DNA of 57,809 nucleotides from Polyangium sp. 15x6 (GCF_029960785.1 NZ_JASBQE010000075.1:1-57809); one strand, 5' to 3'; numbered from the stretch's first letter, positions 18,149 to 27,100 are shown. The notes: generated by a model not told the origin, from the sequence alone. Program-made: numbers and translations.

Positions 18149-19558
18149 ATGGGCATCATGCCATCGGGTGGGCCGAGGCTCTGCGTGCTCCACATCTCGG
18201 ACCTGCATTTCTGCGCGCCCGAGGCGCGCGGCCACTACTGGAACACCGAGGCCACCGAGCTCGCCGTCGCGCCCCACAACCGCCGCGGGCTCCTCGGCAG
18301 CCTGCTCTACGACCTGCGCAACGAAGGCCTCGCGCCCGAGCTCGTCGTCGTCTCCGGCGACCTCCTCGACCGCGGCAACGAGACCGGCGTCGAGCCCGTC
18401 GTCGCGTTCTTGAAGGCCCTCGCCGAGGGCCTCGGCCTGCCGGCCACGCGAATCGTGATCGCCCCGGGAAACCACGACGTCCTGCGCGGAGGTGATCCCG
18501 CGGCCCGGTACGTCCTGTACGACCGCATCCGCGGCGCGCTCTACGGCGACACACGCCCGGCCTTCGCGCCCGATACGCCGCCGCACAAGCGCGTCGATCA
18601 CCACGTCTTCGAGGACCTCGACGTCGAGGTCGTCGCGTTCAACTCCTGCGAGGAGCTCGAAGCGAGCGCGCAGAAGGAGCACGGGTCCGTGGGCATTGGC
18701 CAGCGCGACCATGCGGACGGGCTCCTCCGGCGCACGCGGAGCAACGGCCACTTTCGGATCGCGGTCGTCCACCACCACCTGGAGAGCCCCGCGGGCGTGG
18801 GACGCACCGATTACAGCGTCATGACCGACGCAGGCGGCATGCGGCGCTGGCTCGCGCGTGAGCGATTCCAGCTCGCGCTCCACGGCCACCAGCACGTCGA
18901 TTGGCACGACGTACGCGAGCTCGACGGCTGGTTCCTCGCCATCGCCGCCTGCGCGAGCGCGGGCGTCGCCGAGTATGGCCGCAAGGAATGGGCGCTCCCC
19001 ATTGCCTACCAGATCCTCGTCGTCGAGGGCCCGACCCGCGGGCGCCGCATTCGCCGCGAATACGACCCGCAAACCATGGAATGGGCCGACGCGGGCCGCG
19101 GCGAGGACACCCAGGCCCTCCGGTTCGGCCCTGCGGACGCGGCCGTCTCCTCGGGCTCTCGGCCCGAGCCCTTGCCGAAGACACCTCCGCCCGACGAGCC
19201 CTCGCCGCCGAGCCTCACCCGCAAGGGCCGCATCGCCGTCAAGATCCAGCACCTCGAACGCGCGATCGACTCGCACCGCACGACGCTCCGCGTGCAGCTC
19301 GTGAGCGTCGGCGCCGCCGTCGTCCTCGGCATGGCGCTCGCGGCGTACCTCTACCGCACGCTGCCCCCGGTCCTCTCGGTATCGGGCGGCTTTGCGCTCC
19401 TCTTCGCGGGCTCGATCGGCCTCCCGATGCGGCTCGCGTCGTATCGCGAGGCGATCGACAGGCTGCATTTTTTGAAAGACGGCTACCAGCGTTGCGCGTC
19501 GCACCGCGACGACGAGCTCGTGCAGGTGCTCGACGAGCGATTCCACCGGCTCATTTGA
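18149..19558 (+). CDS. Calcineurin-like metallophosphoesterase with C-terminal membrane helices
   Basis: A protein of about 469 residues. It has the full metallophosphoesterase signature: SDLHF, VSGDLLDRG, APGNHD, a VVHHHLE segment and LHGHQHVDW, giving the two-metal site (Asp, His, Asp, Asn, His, His, His). A tail of about 130 residues follows. It has a Pro-rich hinge and two membrane segments (about 390-430, AAVVLGMALAAYLYRT and LFAGSIGLPMRL), so the catalytic domain is tethered to the membrane. The start is uncertain: TTG 18122, ATG 18149 and ATG 18158 are in frame. It lies 10 bp upstream of the pYEATS-like gene, and the two are probably cotranscribed. The substrate (nucleotide, lipid headgroup or protein phosphate) is not evident. 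Confidence 0.87.
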   Translation: MGIMPSGGPRLCVLHISDLHFCAPEARGHYWNTEATELAVAPHNRRGLLGSLLYDLRNEGLAPELVVVSGDLLDRGNETGVEPVVAFLKALAEGLGLPATRIVIAPGNHDVLRGGDPAARYVLYDRIRGALYGDTRPAFAPDTPPHKRVDHHVFEDLDVEVVAFNSCEELEASAQKEHGSVGIGQRDHADGLLRRTRSNGHFRIAVVHHHLESPAGVGRTDYSVMTDAGGMRRWLARERFQLALHGHQHVDWHDVRELDGWFLAIAACASAGVAEYGRKEWALPIAYQILVVEGPTRGRRIRREYDPQTMEWADAGRGEDTQALRFGPADAAVSSGSRPEPLPKTPPPDEPSPPSLTRKGRIAVKIQHLERAIDSHRTTLRVQLVSVGAAVVLGMALAAYLYRTLPPVLSVSGGFALLFAGSIGLPMRLASYREAIDRLHFLKDGYQRCASHRDDELVQVLDERFHRLI

Positions 19559-19568
19559 AGGGCGAGCC

Positions 19569-20438
19569 ATGACCATGGATGAAAAAGAAAGGTTGGAAGC
19601 AGAGCTCTCGGCGCTCGAGGAGCGGGCGCGCTCGCAGCGTCAGAGGAGCATGGTCGTGACGCTCGTCCCCGTCCTCCTGACGGCGCTCGTCGTCGTTTAC
19701 TTCGCGATCGACATCGCCCGGAAAAACGTGGAGATCTACGACACGCGCAGGGCCAAGGACGAGCTCGATCATAGGCTCAGCGAGGGGCAGGCCAAGCTCG
19801 ACGAGGTCGAGAAATCGCGCAAGAAGCTCGAAGAGGAGACGCGCCGCCTCGAGGATCGAAAAAAGGATCTCGAAGCCTACCTGCGCAGCCAGCGGGCACC
19901 AGCGCCCCCCGCCACCGCCGGGGTGGCAGCGGGGGCGGGCCCCGTCGCCGAGGGCCCCGAGAGCGTCGTGCTGGCCGAGGAGGGCAAGGTCCCCGAAGGA
20001 TTGCGCCCGACGCCGCGGGCGAAGGTGGTGCAGCGCCCGGGCGCGCAAGGCGGCGCGCTCTTCGACGTCCTCCTCTCGCTCGACGTCCCCGAGGCGCAGA
20101 AGGACTCGATCAAGCGCGTGGTGTACGAGCTGAATCCGGTCTTCTACATCTCGAAGAGCGAGCTCATCGGGGGGAGCGCGCCCTCGTTCGAGGCCGCGGC
20201 CACGGTCAACGCCTGCAAATCGACCGTCATTGCCAAGATCGAGCTCAACGACGGCTCTCGCATGGAGCTCGATTACGACTGGTGCCGCGCCGACGGATGG
20301 CCTCAGAAACGACAAGACAAACAGATCGTCCAGCCTGCCAGCCCGCAAGAGGTCATGAAAAACTTCGAGCGCCTGAGCCCGTCGATCCCCAAACCCCCCG
20401 TGGACATGGTGGACCAACCCCCCAGGCCTCCCCGGTAG
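19569..20438 (+). CDS. Membrane-anchored coiled-coil protein with a pYEATS-like domain
   Basis: A 289-residue protein. A short basic N-terminus leads to one membrane helix (about 28-48), a charged coiled coil (about 52-108), a Pro/Ala linker, and a C-terminal domain (about 160-245) that matches prokaryotic YEATS-like domains: LFDVLLSLDVP...KRVVYELNP.FY, then KSTVIAKIELNDGS..ELDYD. pYEATS domains have been described in membrane-associated prokaryotic conflict or stress systems; this part of the assignment is from memory and moderate in certainty. Its location directly after the membrane metallophosphoesterase suggests the two form a complex. The ATG at 19569 or 19575 follows GAAGGGCGAG. Confidence 0.75.
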   Translation: MTMDEKERLEAELSALEERARSQRQRSMVVTLVPVLLTALVVVYFAIDIARKNVEIYDTRRAKDELDHRLSEGQAKLDEVEKSRKKLEEETRRLEDRKKDLEAYLRSQRAPAPPATAGVAAGAGPVAEGPESVVLAEEGKVPEGLRPTPRAKVVQRPGAQGGALFDVLLSLDVPEAQKDSIKRVVYELNPVFYISKSELIGGSAPSFEAAATVNACKSTVIAKIELNDGSRMELDYDWCRADGWPQKRQDKQIVQPASPQEVMKNFERLSPSIPKPPVDMVDQPPRPPR

Positions 20439-20605
20439 AGCCCGACCGGACGTTCTCCACCCTCTCCACATCTTCGATTCTTGTCCGTTTTTCCCGCCAG
20501 ACGATCGACGTGTCCACGTCGAAATCGTCCTGATGAGCGTGAATCGTCCGCGCTGCGTCGCGTCGAAGATTCGCTGCCGACGTGATGGCTGCGTGGAGGT
20601 TCGAA

Positions 20606-21469
20606 ATGAAGAAGTACGCGACGATCCTGGCTTTTTGCGCCCCTCTGCTCGGGCCTGTGATGGAGGCGCGAGCGGACGTCGGGATCGACGCGTCGCTCGA
20701 TGCGTCGTTCCTCGGAAAAGTCCAGATGAGGACGCCCGCGCAGATGCGAGCGCAATGGCAGACGCCCGTCCAGATGCCGCCGCAGGTCCAGACGGCACCC
20801 CCGGCGGAGCGGCCCTACGGCCATCGATCGATCCCGCGCCCACAATACGGCCCCGCCCCCACGCCGCGGCGTTACACGAACGTCTACCCCGGCTACACCG
20901 AACTCCGCATCGCGCCGGCCTACGGCGGGATCGCCTGGATCTATGACGGCGACACCGTCGTCGGCTCGATCGAGGGGCGCCCCGGTGTCATGTTCGTCCC
21001 CGAGGGGCGCGCTTATGGCGTCGTCATGACCCGCGGCGGCCGGAGGGTTTGGCAGGGCCATGTCCAGGCCACGCCCGGCGTCGTGGCCCTCTCCCTCGAC
21101 CGCCACGGCTCGCCGATCGTCGAGCGCGTCCCGCCGCCGCCCTCGCACGGCGCGTATCCGCCGCCCGCGTTCGAGCTCGAACGGCCCCTCTCGGCCATCC
21201 AGTTCCGCACCTCGATCGCCGACATGGAGGCCTTGCAAGACGACCGCAGCCGCCTCGCGTTCCTCGCCGAGGTCTTCGGGAATCGCGCCGTCACGGTCGG
21301 GCAAGCGCACGATCTGATCACGCGCTTCGCATTCGAAGAGTCGCGCCTCCGCGCGCTCGAGATCCTCGCCCCGGGCCTCGTCGGTCGCGGCGACGCCTCG
21401 CGCCTGCTCGACCCATTCGTCACCTACGAAGCCCGCGCCCGCGCCGCCGCCATTCTCCGCATTCCTTGA
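20606..21469 (+). CDS. Secreted DUF4476-domain protein
   Basis: A 287-residue protein. The start is the ATG at 20606, with GGAGG 6 bases upstream; it gives a clean signal peptide (MKKYATILAFCAPLLGP, cleavage near ARA-D). A Gln/Pro-rich segment with QMR/QMPPQ repeats follows (about 45-80), then a beta-rich middle that reads like a PEGA-like or surface-presentation domain (about 95-175). The C-terminus (about 200-285) matches DUF4476: short helical stretches with FLAEVFGNRAVTVGQ and SRLRALEILAPGL. Function is unknown; related proteins occur in Bacteroidetes and myxobacteria as exported proteins. The gene stands alone with its own upstream spacer. Confidence 0.82.
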   Translation: MKKYATILAFCAPLLGPVMEARADVGIDASLDASFLGKVQMRTPAQMRAQWQTPVQMPPQVQTAPPAERPYGHRSIPRPQYGPAPTPRRYTNVYPGYTELRIAPAYGGIAWIYDGDTVVGSIEGRPGVMFVPEGRAYGVVMTRGGRRVWQGHVQATPGVVALSLDRHGSPIVERVPPPPSHGAYPPPAFELERPLSAIQFRTSIADMEALQDDRSRLAFLAEVFGNRAVTVGQAHDLITRFAFEESRLRALEILAPGLVGRGDASRLLDPFVTYEARARAAAILRIP

Positions 21470-22459
21470 CTATCCACAATGGCCGCTCGACGTCCCGTCC
21501 GGCGGCACGCACGAGAGCCCGAGGGTCGCGCAATCGAGCGTGACCCTCGAGCCGGCCACGCAGACCGAGATCGACGACCCATTGCATTCGTCGATCCCGG
21601 GATCGAGCGGCGAGCATGCCTCCCCGGACCGCGCGCACCGCGCGCCCCCGTCCTCCGCGACGCACGCGGCGCCCATCGCCGCGCAATCGAACTCCGAGGC
21701 GAGCGAGCCGTCGCAGACGCGCACCCGCGCCTCCTTCGGCGCGCACGACGTCGCGCCCGGCTCGTCGCACGGAAACATCCCGTCCTCGGTCGCGCATTGC
21801 GCGTCCGCGCCCTCGGCGCCCTCCGGGCACGTGAGCCCCACCGTATTGCAATTCTTCGCGACCTTCAGGTTCGTCGCCGGATCACAACGCACGTAGACCC
21901 CCGACGTGCAGCGCGGCGCCGCCGCGGTATCGGGCAAGCACCCGCTGAGCGCGCATCGCCCCTCGCTCCCGAGCCCGAGCCTGCACTCGCTCCCGGCGCC
22001 CCAGTGCGGCGTCACGCAGCGCTCGGCGTACCGGCTCGTGCAATCGACGAGCATCCCCGCGGACGCGCACGCGTCGCCCGCCACGCCCGCGCACCGCGTG
22101 TCGTCCTCGCCGAGCGGCTCGACGAAGGCGCACGCGAGCGCCTCCTCGCAGCCCCCGGCCTCGCTCACGCAGCCGAGCAGGCTCGCCTGCGCCGCGAGCC
22201 CGAATCGGCTGGGCGGAAGCGGGCCCGCGAGCCACCCGAGGCACGTCGAGAACCGCGTCGCGCTCGCCGGCACGCCGATCGAACGCGCGATGGCCTCGGA
22301 GAGCAGCGGACAGCGAAAGACCAGGCTACACGCCCGCGCGCCCTCCTCGATCGAGAGATAACCGGGCAGCGCGCTCGCCTCCGGGGGCACCGTGAGCCCA
22401 TCGAACACGGTACATCCGAGGAGCCCGAGGAAGAGCCAAGCGAGAAGTTTTCCACGCAT
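21470..22459 (-). CDS. Cys-rich secreted lipoprotein downstream of a Ser/Thr kinase
   Basis: A 329-residue protein whose ATG at 22459 overlaps the stop of the kinase gene. The N-terminus MRGKLLAWLFLGLLGC is a lipoprotein signal with lipobox LLGC. The mature part has about 32 cysteines arranged in repeated units of about 40 residues (C...C....C...CD...), such as VRVCDGSLASEFDCAAMG and ISVCVAGSRVTLDC, suggesting a rod of small disulphide-stabilised modules. No enzyme motif is present. It is probably a surface or periplasmic target or sensor partner of the kinase cassette; this is inferred from position only. It is the last gene of the cassette. Confidence 0.78.
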   Translation of the reverse strand: MRGKLLAWLFLGLLGCTVFDGLTVPPEASALPGYLSIEEGARACSLVFRCPLLSEAIARSIGVPASATRFSTCLGWLAGPLPPSRFGLAAQASLLGCVSEAGGCEEALACAFVEPLGEDDTRCAGVAGDACASAGMLVDCTSRYAERCVTPHWGAGSECRLGLGSEGRCALSGCLPDTAAAPRCTSGVYVRCDPATNLKVAKNCNTVGLTCPEGAEGADAQCATEDGMFPCDEPGATSCAPKEARVRVCDGSLASEFDCAAMGAACVAEDGGARCARSGEACSPLDPGIDECNGSSISVCVAGSRVTLDCATLGLSCVPPDGTSSGHCG

Positions 22460-23799
22460 CACCGGCGATTGTCGCCGATCTCCCCCGTCCGATACGGATT
22501 CGCGTGCAGATCCCATCGCGACGCGGGCGCCTTCGGCCGCGTCGAACCGGTCGAAGCGCCCGCCACAGGCCTCGCCTCGACCGATGGCGCGGCAGCCACC
22601 CCGCTCCCGCCCGGCGCTTCCGTGAGCGTCGTGTTCGTCGAGACAACCACGGCCTCCCGCGTCCATGCCATGTGTGCCTCCAGGCCCGCGTTCGCCCGCG
22701 CCGGGCTCGGCGCCGCCCGTCGCATCGCGGACGCCGCGAGGAAACCGCCGCCCGCGAGCGCCGCCGCCGAAGCGAGCACCACGATCGCCCGCGACGACCA
22801 TCGCTTGCGCGGCGCGTTCTCGGTGGCCGCCTCGGACCTCGGTTGGTCCAGAAAAACACGCACCGCCTCTCGCCGCCGCTCGATCTCCGCCGCCCCGAGC
22901 CGCGCGAGCATCGCCGCGACCTCGCGCGCGGGCGCCGGCGGGAGCGCGCGTTCGAGCGCCTCCGCGAACGCGGCGGCCGACGCGAAGCGCTCTTCGGGAT
23001 CCCGGCAGAGCGCCGCTTCGAGCACCTCGTCGACCGCGGGCGAAAGGCCGAGCGCGGCCTCCGACAGCCGCGGGATCTCGTCCGCGAGCACGCCGATCAA
23101 GACGTCCGCCTCGTCTCGCCCATCGAAGAGCCGCTCGCCCGTGATCGCCTCGTAGAGCACCACGCCTGCGGCGAACACGTCCGCGCGCCGATCGAGCTCG
23201 CGACGCCGGAGCTGCTCGGGCGCCATGTACGCGATCGTCCCCTTCATGATCCCGCTCTTCGTCTGCGTGATGCGCCGCGCCGCCTTCGCCACGCCGAAAT
23301 CGATGAGCCGCGCTTGCCCGTCCGTGCCGACGAGCACGTTCCGCGGGCTCACGTCGCGGTGCACGATCTCGAGCGGCTCGCCGCGCAGATCCTTCGCCTC
23401 GTGCGCCGCGTCGAGCCCGGCGAGCACGTCGAGCAGGATCCGGCTCGCCACCGCGGGCGGCAGCCGCTCGCCTCCGCGCCGGGCCGCGTCGAGCAGCGCG
23501 CCGAGCGAGAGCGACTCGACGTACGGCATCACCAGGCAAAGCTCGCCGGACGCGTTTACCACGTCTTCCACCGGCACCACGTTCGGATGCCGCATCGAAG
23601 CCGCGACGCGCGCCTCGTCGGCGAGCATGTCCCTGAGGTTCGGCTCCTTCAGCAGATGCGGATGCACGCGCTTCAGCACGACGAGCCGCTCGAAGCCGAC
23701 CTCGCCCGTCTTTCGCGCGAGGAACGTCGTCGCCATGCCGCCGGAGGCGAGCTCGGCGATCCCCTCGTACGGACCGATCCGCTCGATCGCTCGCGCCAT
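22459..23799 (-). CDS. Hanks-type Ser/Thr protein kinase with one membrane helix
   Basis: A 446-residue kinase. The Gly loop is ASGGMATTFLA, the ATP-binding Lys is Lys43 (VVLKR), the catalytic loop is HRDVSPRN and the magnesium loop is IDFGVAK; the activation segment has KGTIAYMAPEQ. The kinase domain spans about residues 8-275. A single membrane segment is at about 331-356, followed by an outer tail of about 90 residues with no PASTA repeats. It is the typical layout of myxobacterial membrane kinases. The gene is the middle member of a cassette: 1-bp overlap with the upstream PEGA protein gene and overlap with the downstream lipoprotein gene. Confidence 0.93.
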   Translation of the reverse strand: MARAIERIGPYEGIAELASGGMATTFLARKTGEVGFERLVVLKRVHPHLLKEPNLRDMLADEARVAASMRHPNVVPVEDVVNASGELCLVMPYVESLSLGALLDAARRGGERLPPAVASRILLDVLAGLDAAHEAKDLRGEPLEIVHRDVSPRNVLVGTDGQARLIDFGVAKAARRITQTKSGIMKGTIAYMAPEQLRRRELDRRADVFAAGVVLYEAITGERLFDGRDEADVLIGVLADEIPRLSEAALGLSPAVDEVLEAALCRDPEERFASAAAFAEALERALPPAPAREVAAMLARLGAAEIERRREAVRVFLDQPRSEAATENAPRKRWSSRAIVVLASAAALAGGGFLAASAMRRAAPSPARANAGLEAHMAWTREAVVVSTNTTLTEAPGGSGVAAAPSVEARPVAGASTGSTRPKAPASRWDLHANPYRTGEIGDNRR

Positions 23800-24860
23800 T
23801 AGAAGCTCCCCGCGGCCGCGACGAACGCCGGACCTCCGAGCACGGGCGGCGTGATCTTCAGTTCGACGCTTGGGGCTTCGGATCGCCTGACGGCGCCCTT
23901 CGCCCCAAACCCCACCTTCACGTCCTTGCCGCGGTCACCCACGAGCCAGATCGATCCGAGCACGCCCGTGATCGCGCCGAGGCCGAGCGACACGCCGATC
24001 AGCACGTTCGTGCGGAACTGTTTGTCCCGACCCTCGTAGAGTTTGTCCCAGGACGGCGCCGCGTCGAAATCCGAGCGCGCGCTCAGCGTATCGACCCCCG
24101 ACCACATCATGAGCCCTGCGCCCACGAGCGTCGCCGCCCCGCTCGCGACGAGCGCCGGCACGAGCCACGGTTTGCCTTCGCGCGGCGCCGTCGTGCTCGT
24201 GGGCGTCGGGCGCGGCGCTTTCACGATCGGCCGTGCTGGCTCTTTCGGCGATTCCTTCGGCGTCGAAACGACATTCTCCGCGACGAGCGCCACGCTGCGC
24301 ACGCTCCCCGCTCCGAGCTCCTCCGTCCGCTGCACCGAGACCCCACGCACGCGCCCTTTGATCACGTGCGTTCCCGGATGCACGTACACGCTCGTCCCTT
24401 CGAGCGGCAGATCATCGACCCGCACATCCTCGGCCTCGGGCGCGAACACCTCGATCCGCCCGAGCTTCGTCGCGAGCTCGGCGAGCGCCTTGCCTGCCGC
24501 GTCGCGATCCGCCGCGCCTCGAGGCGCTTCGCGCAGATACCGCGCGTACCCGTTCGCCGCGCGCGCGATCTCGCCGGCCTTGTCCCACGACCTCGCCGCG
24601 TTCCAGAGCGGCGCCGGGTGCGGGGCGTTTCGGTACGCCTCCTCGAAACGTTCGGCTGCTCTTGAAAAATCACCGGCTCGATACGCGCGTTCGCCCTCCT
24701 CGAATGCGCGCGTCGCGGCCTCGCGATCCACCGCCGTGACTGCGCGCTCCTCGGCCTGCGCCGCCGCGATCCCCGCCTGTCCCTGGGCGACGAGGAGCGC
24801 GAGCGTGGACACGAGGAGGCCAGCTCTTTTTCGAGAAACGAAGCGGGCGAGAACGCGCAT
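23799..24860 (-). CDS. Secreted TPR/PEGA protein of the kinase cassette
   Basis: A 353-residue protein. The start is the ATG at 24860; it gives a signal peptide (VSTLALLVAQGQAGIAAAQA). TPR-like helices (about 45-125, EGERAYRAGDFSRAAERFEEAY) are followed by a PEGA-like beta domain (about 130-185, with VHPGTHVIKGRV), a Pro/Thr linker and two hydrophobic segments (about 225-300). Proteins of this design are common next to myxobacterial Ser/Thr kinases. It probably docks to peptidoglycan or to partner proteins. Its TAA overlaps the kinase ATG by one base. A longer reading extending upstream to 25253 runs over the divergent lipoprotein gene and is rejected. Confidence 0.82.
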   Translation of the reverse strand: MRVLARFVSRKRAGLLVSTLALLVAQGQAGIAAAQAEERAVTAVDREAATRAFEEGERAYRAGDFSRAAERFEEAYRNAPHPAPLWNAARSWDKAGEIARAANGYARYLREAPRGAADRDAAGKALAELATKLGRIEVFAPEAEDVRVDDLPLEGTSVYVHPGTHVIKGRVRGVSVQRTEELGAGSVRSVALVAENVVSTPKESPKEPARPIVKAPRPTPTSTTAPREGKPWLVPALVASGAATLVGAGLMMWSGVDTLSARSDFDAAPSWDKLYEGRDKQFRTNVLIGVSLGLGAITGVLGSIWLVGDRGKDVKVGFGAKGAVRRSEAPSVELKITPPVLGGPAFVAAAGSF

Positions 24861-24924
24861 TCCGCGATAAGATACCACGCCTTCCGAGCGCGCCGAGGCT
24901 CGCCCCGGCGCAGGGAGCAGGGGT

Positions 24925-25749
24925 ATGACACATTTTGTCCTTCCCTCTCGAGCGACTCGTGTGTCCATCGCCTCCCTCCTCCTCGTGGCGGCCGCGTGCG
25001 GCCCTGCCGAGAGCGAGGACGAGAGCGTCGACGTCGAGCAGGCCCTCGACGCGCTCGACGTATCGCAGAACGAAGCGGCGCTCGTCGTCGGCGCGATCGC
25101 GCGTGTGGACCCGAAGAGCGTCCATCCCGACCTCGCCGCGGCGAAAGCGGCGGCGACGGCGGGCCTCGTCTTCCGCCCAGCGGACTGCGTCACGGCCACC
25201 CGGAAGGATAACACGGTGAAGTACCTGCTCTCCGGTTGCATCGGCCCATTCAAGACGACGAACCTCGACGGGACGCTCGACGTCGTGTACTCGGTCAGCG
25301 CGAATGGCCTGCACGCGCTCGCGTCCGTGCGGGATTTGCACGCCTCGCGGGCGATCCTCGACGTCGACTCCGAGGGGTTTTACTCGCTCGACGCGGACGG
25401 CGAGACACGGCGGCTCGTGGTCGAGGCGAGCGGCGAGGGCCAGGGCCCGCGCGGGCATCGAATCGAGCGCGCAGGCTCTTACACGGTCACCTGGAATGCC
25501 ACGGAGAAATGCGTCACGTTCGACGGTGATTGGGAGACCATCGTGGGCGCGCGGGCTTTCCATACCACGGTGAGCGGCCTGGCACGCTGCGCCGGCGAAT
25601 GCCCCGCGGCCGGCGGCGAGATCGTCCACGAGCGGAAGGCTCTCGACATCCGCATCCGCGTCACGTTCGACGGCAGCGCCCGCGCGACATGGTCGAGCTC
25701 GCGTGGCCAGAGCGGCACGATTCCGCTATTCTGCGGCGCGGGAGCATGA
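24925..25749 (+). CDS. Hypothetical secreted lipoprotein
   Basis: A 274-residue protein that I do not recognise. The signal peptide (ASLLLVAAAC) ends in a lipobox. The mature part begins with an acidic segment (SEDESVDVEQALDALD) and is otherwise beta-rich; six cysteines (in FRPADC, LSGCIG, EKCVTF, ARCAGEC and IPLFCG) may pair. It has no metal or catalytic motif. The ATG follows GGAGCAGGGGT. It is upstream of the ECF sigma gene on the same strand, ending 35 bp before the preferred sigma start; cotranscription is plausible, and a lipoprotein beside an ECF factor could be part of an envelope-stress pathway, but this is only positional. Confidence 0.72.
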   Translation: MTHFVLPSRATRVSIASLLLVAAACGPAESEDESVDVEQALDALDVSQNEAALVVGAIARVDPKSVHPDLAAAKAAATAGLVFRPADCVTATRKDNTVKYLLSGCIGPFKTTNLDGTLDVVYSVSANGLHALASVRDLHASRAILDVDSEGFYSLDADGETRRLVVEASGEGQGPRGHRIERAGSYTVTWNATEKCVTFDGDWETIVGARAFHTTVSGLARCAGECPAAGGEIVHERKALDIRIRVTFDGSARATWSSSRGQSGTIPLFCGAGA

Positions 25750-25784
25750 ACGCGCCGATCATCTCGGCGCCGAGGAGGACATCG

Positions 25785-26339
25785 ATGAGCGAGGTGGCAG
25801 AGGAGGGCGACGTTTCGCTCGTCGAGCGGGTCCTCGCGGGGGATCGGAGCGCGGCGGACGCGCTCGTGAAGGCGCACCAACCCGGGATCCTGCGCCTCGT
25901 CCGCCGCTATGTCCGGCGCCCCGAGGACGCCGAGGACGTCGCGCAGCGTGCATTCCTCAATGCGTTCGAAAAACTCGCTGATTTTCGTCGCGAATCGAGC
26001 TTCCGCACCTGGCTCTATCGGATCGCGGTCCACGTCGCGCTGAACCACGTCCGCGGATCCTCGCGGGAAGGCCCGCTCGCCGACATGGACGATCTGCCCG
26101 CATTCACGAACTCCCTCGAAACGAGCCGGCTCGTCGCCGCCGAGGTGTGGGGGCGCGTCGCGCAGCGGCTCGAAGAGCTCCCGCCGAAGCAGCGCCTCGC
26201 CGTGGAGCTACGCCTCTTCCACGAGCTCAGCTTCCGCGAGATCGCGGTCCTCGCCGATTGCAGCGAGGACAGCGCGAAGGTGAACTTTCACCACGGCATC
26301 AAGCGTCTGCGCGGGCTGATCCCGGATCCGAACGGCTGA
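25785..26339 (+). CDS. ECF-type RNA polymerase sigma factor
   Basis: A 184-residue sigma-70 of the extracytoplasmic-function class. Region 2 (about 20-85) has PEDAEDVAQRAFLNAFEKL and FRTWLYRIAVHVALNH; region 4 (about 125-180) has LPPKQRLAVELRLFHELSFREIA, the helix-turn-helix. The start at 25785 has GAGGAGG 8 bases upstream; an earlier ATG at 25746 that overlaps the lipoprotein stop is possible. No anti-sigma gene is adjacent: the next gene is convergent and overlaps by 41 bp. Regulation may therefore be by partner-free control or a distant anti-sigma factor. Confidence 0.92.
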   Translation: MSEVAEEGDVSLVERVLAGDRSAADALVKAHQPGILRLVRRYVRRPEDAEDVAQRAFLNAFEKLADFRRESSFRTWLYRIAVHVALNHVRGSSREGPLADMDDLPAFTNSLETSRLVAAEVWGRVAQRLEELPPKQRLAVELRLFHELSFREIAVLADCSEDSAKVNFHHGIKRLRGLIPDPNG

Positions 26340-27096
26340 TCACGCGAGCCTTTCGCCGCCGTCTCCAGGAGGCGATCCCCGCGCCGAGCGCTGCCAAGAG
26401 GGCGAGGGCTCGCGGCGCCGATACGAACGAACGACCCGCGTCTGTCGGGACCGACCGTTTGTCTTTCTTTTCCAATACTGGAGCGGCATACGACGCGCAC
26501 ATCCCCGCCACGTCATCCGGATCGAGCGCGCGCCTCGGCGCGTGCCCCGGCACGAGCCCCGCGCGCATCACGGCCGACGGTTGCACGCTGTGCGCGAGCC
26601 CCGCCGCGTGCCCGAGCTCGTGGAGCAACACTGTCTCCAGATCGATCGCATCCGCCGGCACGTTCTCCGCGTCGCTCCACCGTCGCGTCGCGTCGAGCTC
26701 GATCACCACACGCCTGATTTCCCCGGTGAACTTGTCACTCTCGACATCCGTGTGCGCCGCAATCACCCGGCCGTGACGCCACCCGGAAAGCACGGCCCGC
26801 ACCTCGATCGGCGCATCCTCCCCCGCGTTCGCTTCGACAAACGAGAACCCGATCGCCCCGCAAGACACGCGCGACCACGTCGCCATCGCCCGGAGCATGG
26901 CCCCCCGGCCCCCGTCGGAAAAACCCGGCATGGGTGTGGCAAGACGCACCTGCGCCGGAAGCGAAGTCAAATGAAGGCGCGCGCCGTACTCGGATCGCCC
27001 GTGCTCGTAGCCCCAGGCGGGAGGCGAGAACGAAAGGGCCACGAGCATCCCGAGGGATACCCGGACGAACACGAATGCGGCGCGCGCCCAGATCAT
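26299..27096 (-). CDS. Matrixin-like metalloprotease with a MYXO-CTERM-like C-terminal anchor
   Basis: A 265-residue exported protease. A signal peptide (about 1-30, ending PPAWG) precedes a domain with the zincin signature HELGHAAGLAH, where the three His bind zinc and Glu is the base, and a downstream SAVM that fits the Met-turn of metzincins (matrixin/M10). The C-terminus (about 228-265) is a short hydrophobic helix followed by RRRRK, like a sorting tail, but it lacks the Cys found in classical MYXO-CTERM tags. The ATG at 27096 lies 5 bp from the upstream lipoprotein stop, so they are cotranscribed. The 3' end overlaps the convergent sigma gene by 41 bp. Confidence 0.84.
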   Translation of the reverse strand: MIWARAAFVFVRVSLGMLVALSFSPPAWGYEHGRSEYGARLHLTSLPAQVRLATPMPGFSDGGRGAMLRAMATWSRVSCGAIGFSFVEANAGEDAPIEVRAVLSGWRHGRVIAAHTDVESDKFTGEIRRVVIELDATRRWSDAENVPADAIDLETVLLHELGHAAGLAHSVQPSAVMRAGLVPGHAPRRALDPDDVAGMCASYAAPVLEKKDKRSVPTDAGRSFVSAPRALALLAALGAGIASWRRRRKARVISRSDPGSARADA

Positions 27097-27100
27097 GCGT

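Noticed and set aside
17018-19576. Minus-strand open frame extending the TonB-like-anchored gene far upstream
   Set aside because: The region is antisense to the metallophosphoesterase and Cys-rich lipoprotein genes, which have clear motifs; the true start at 17017 begins a membrane protein.
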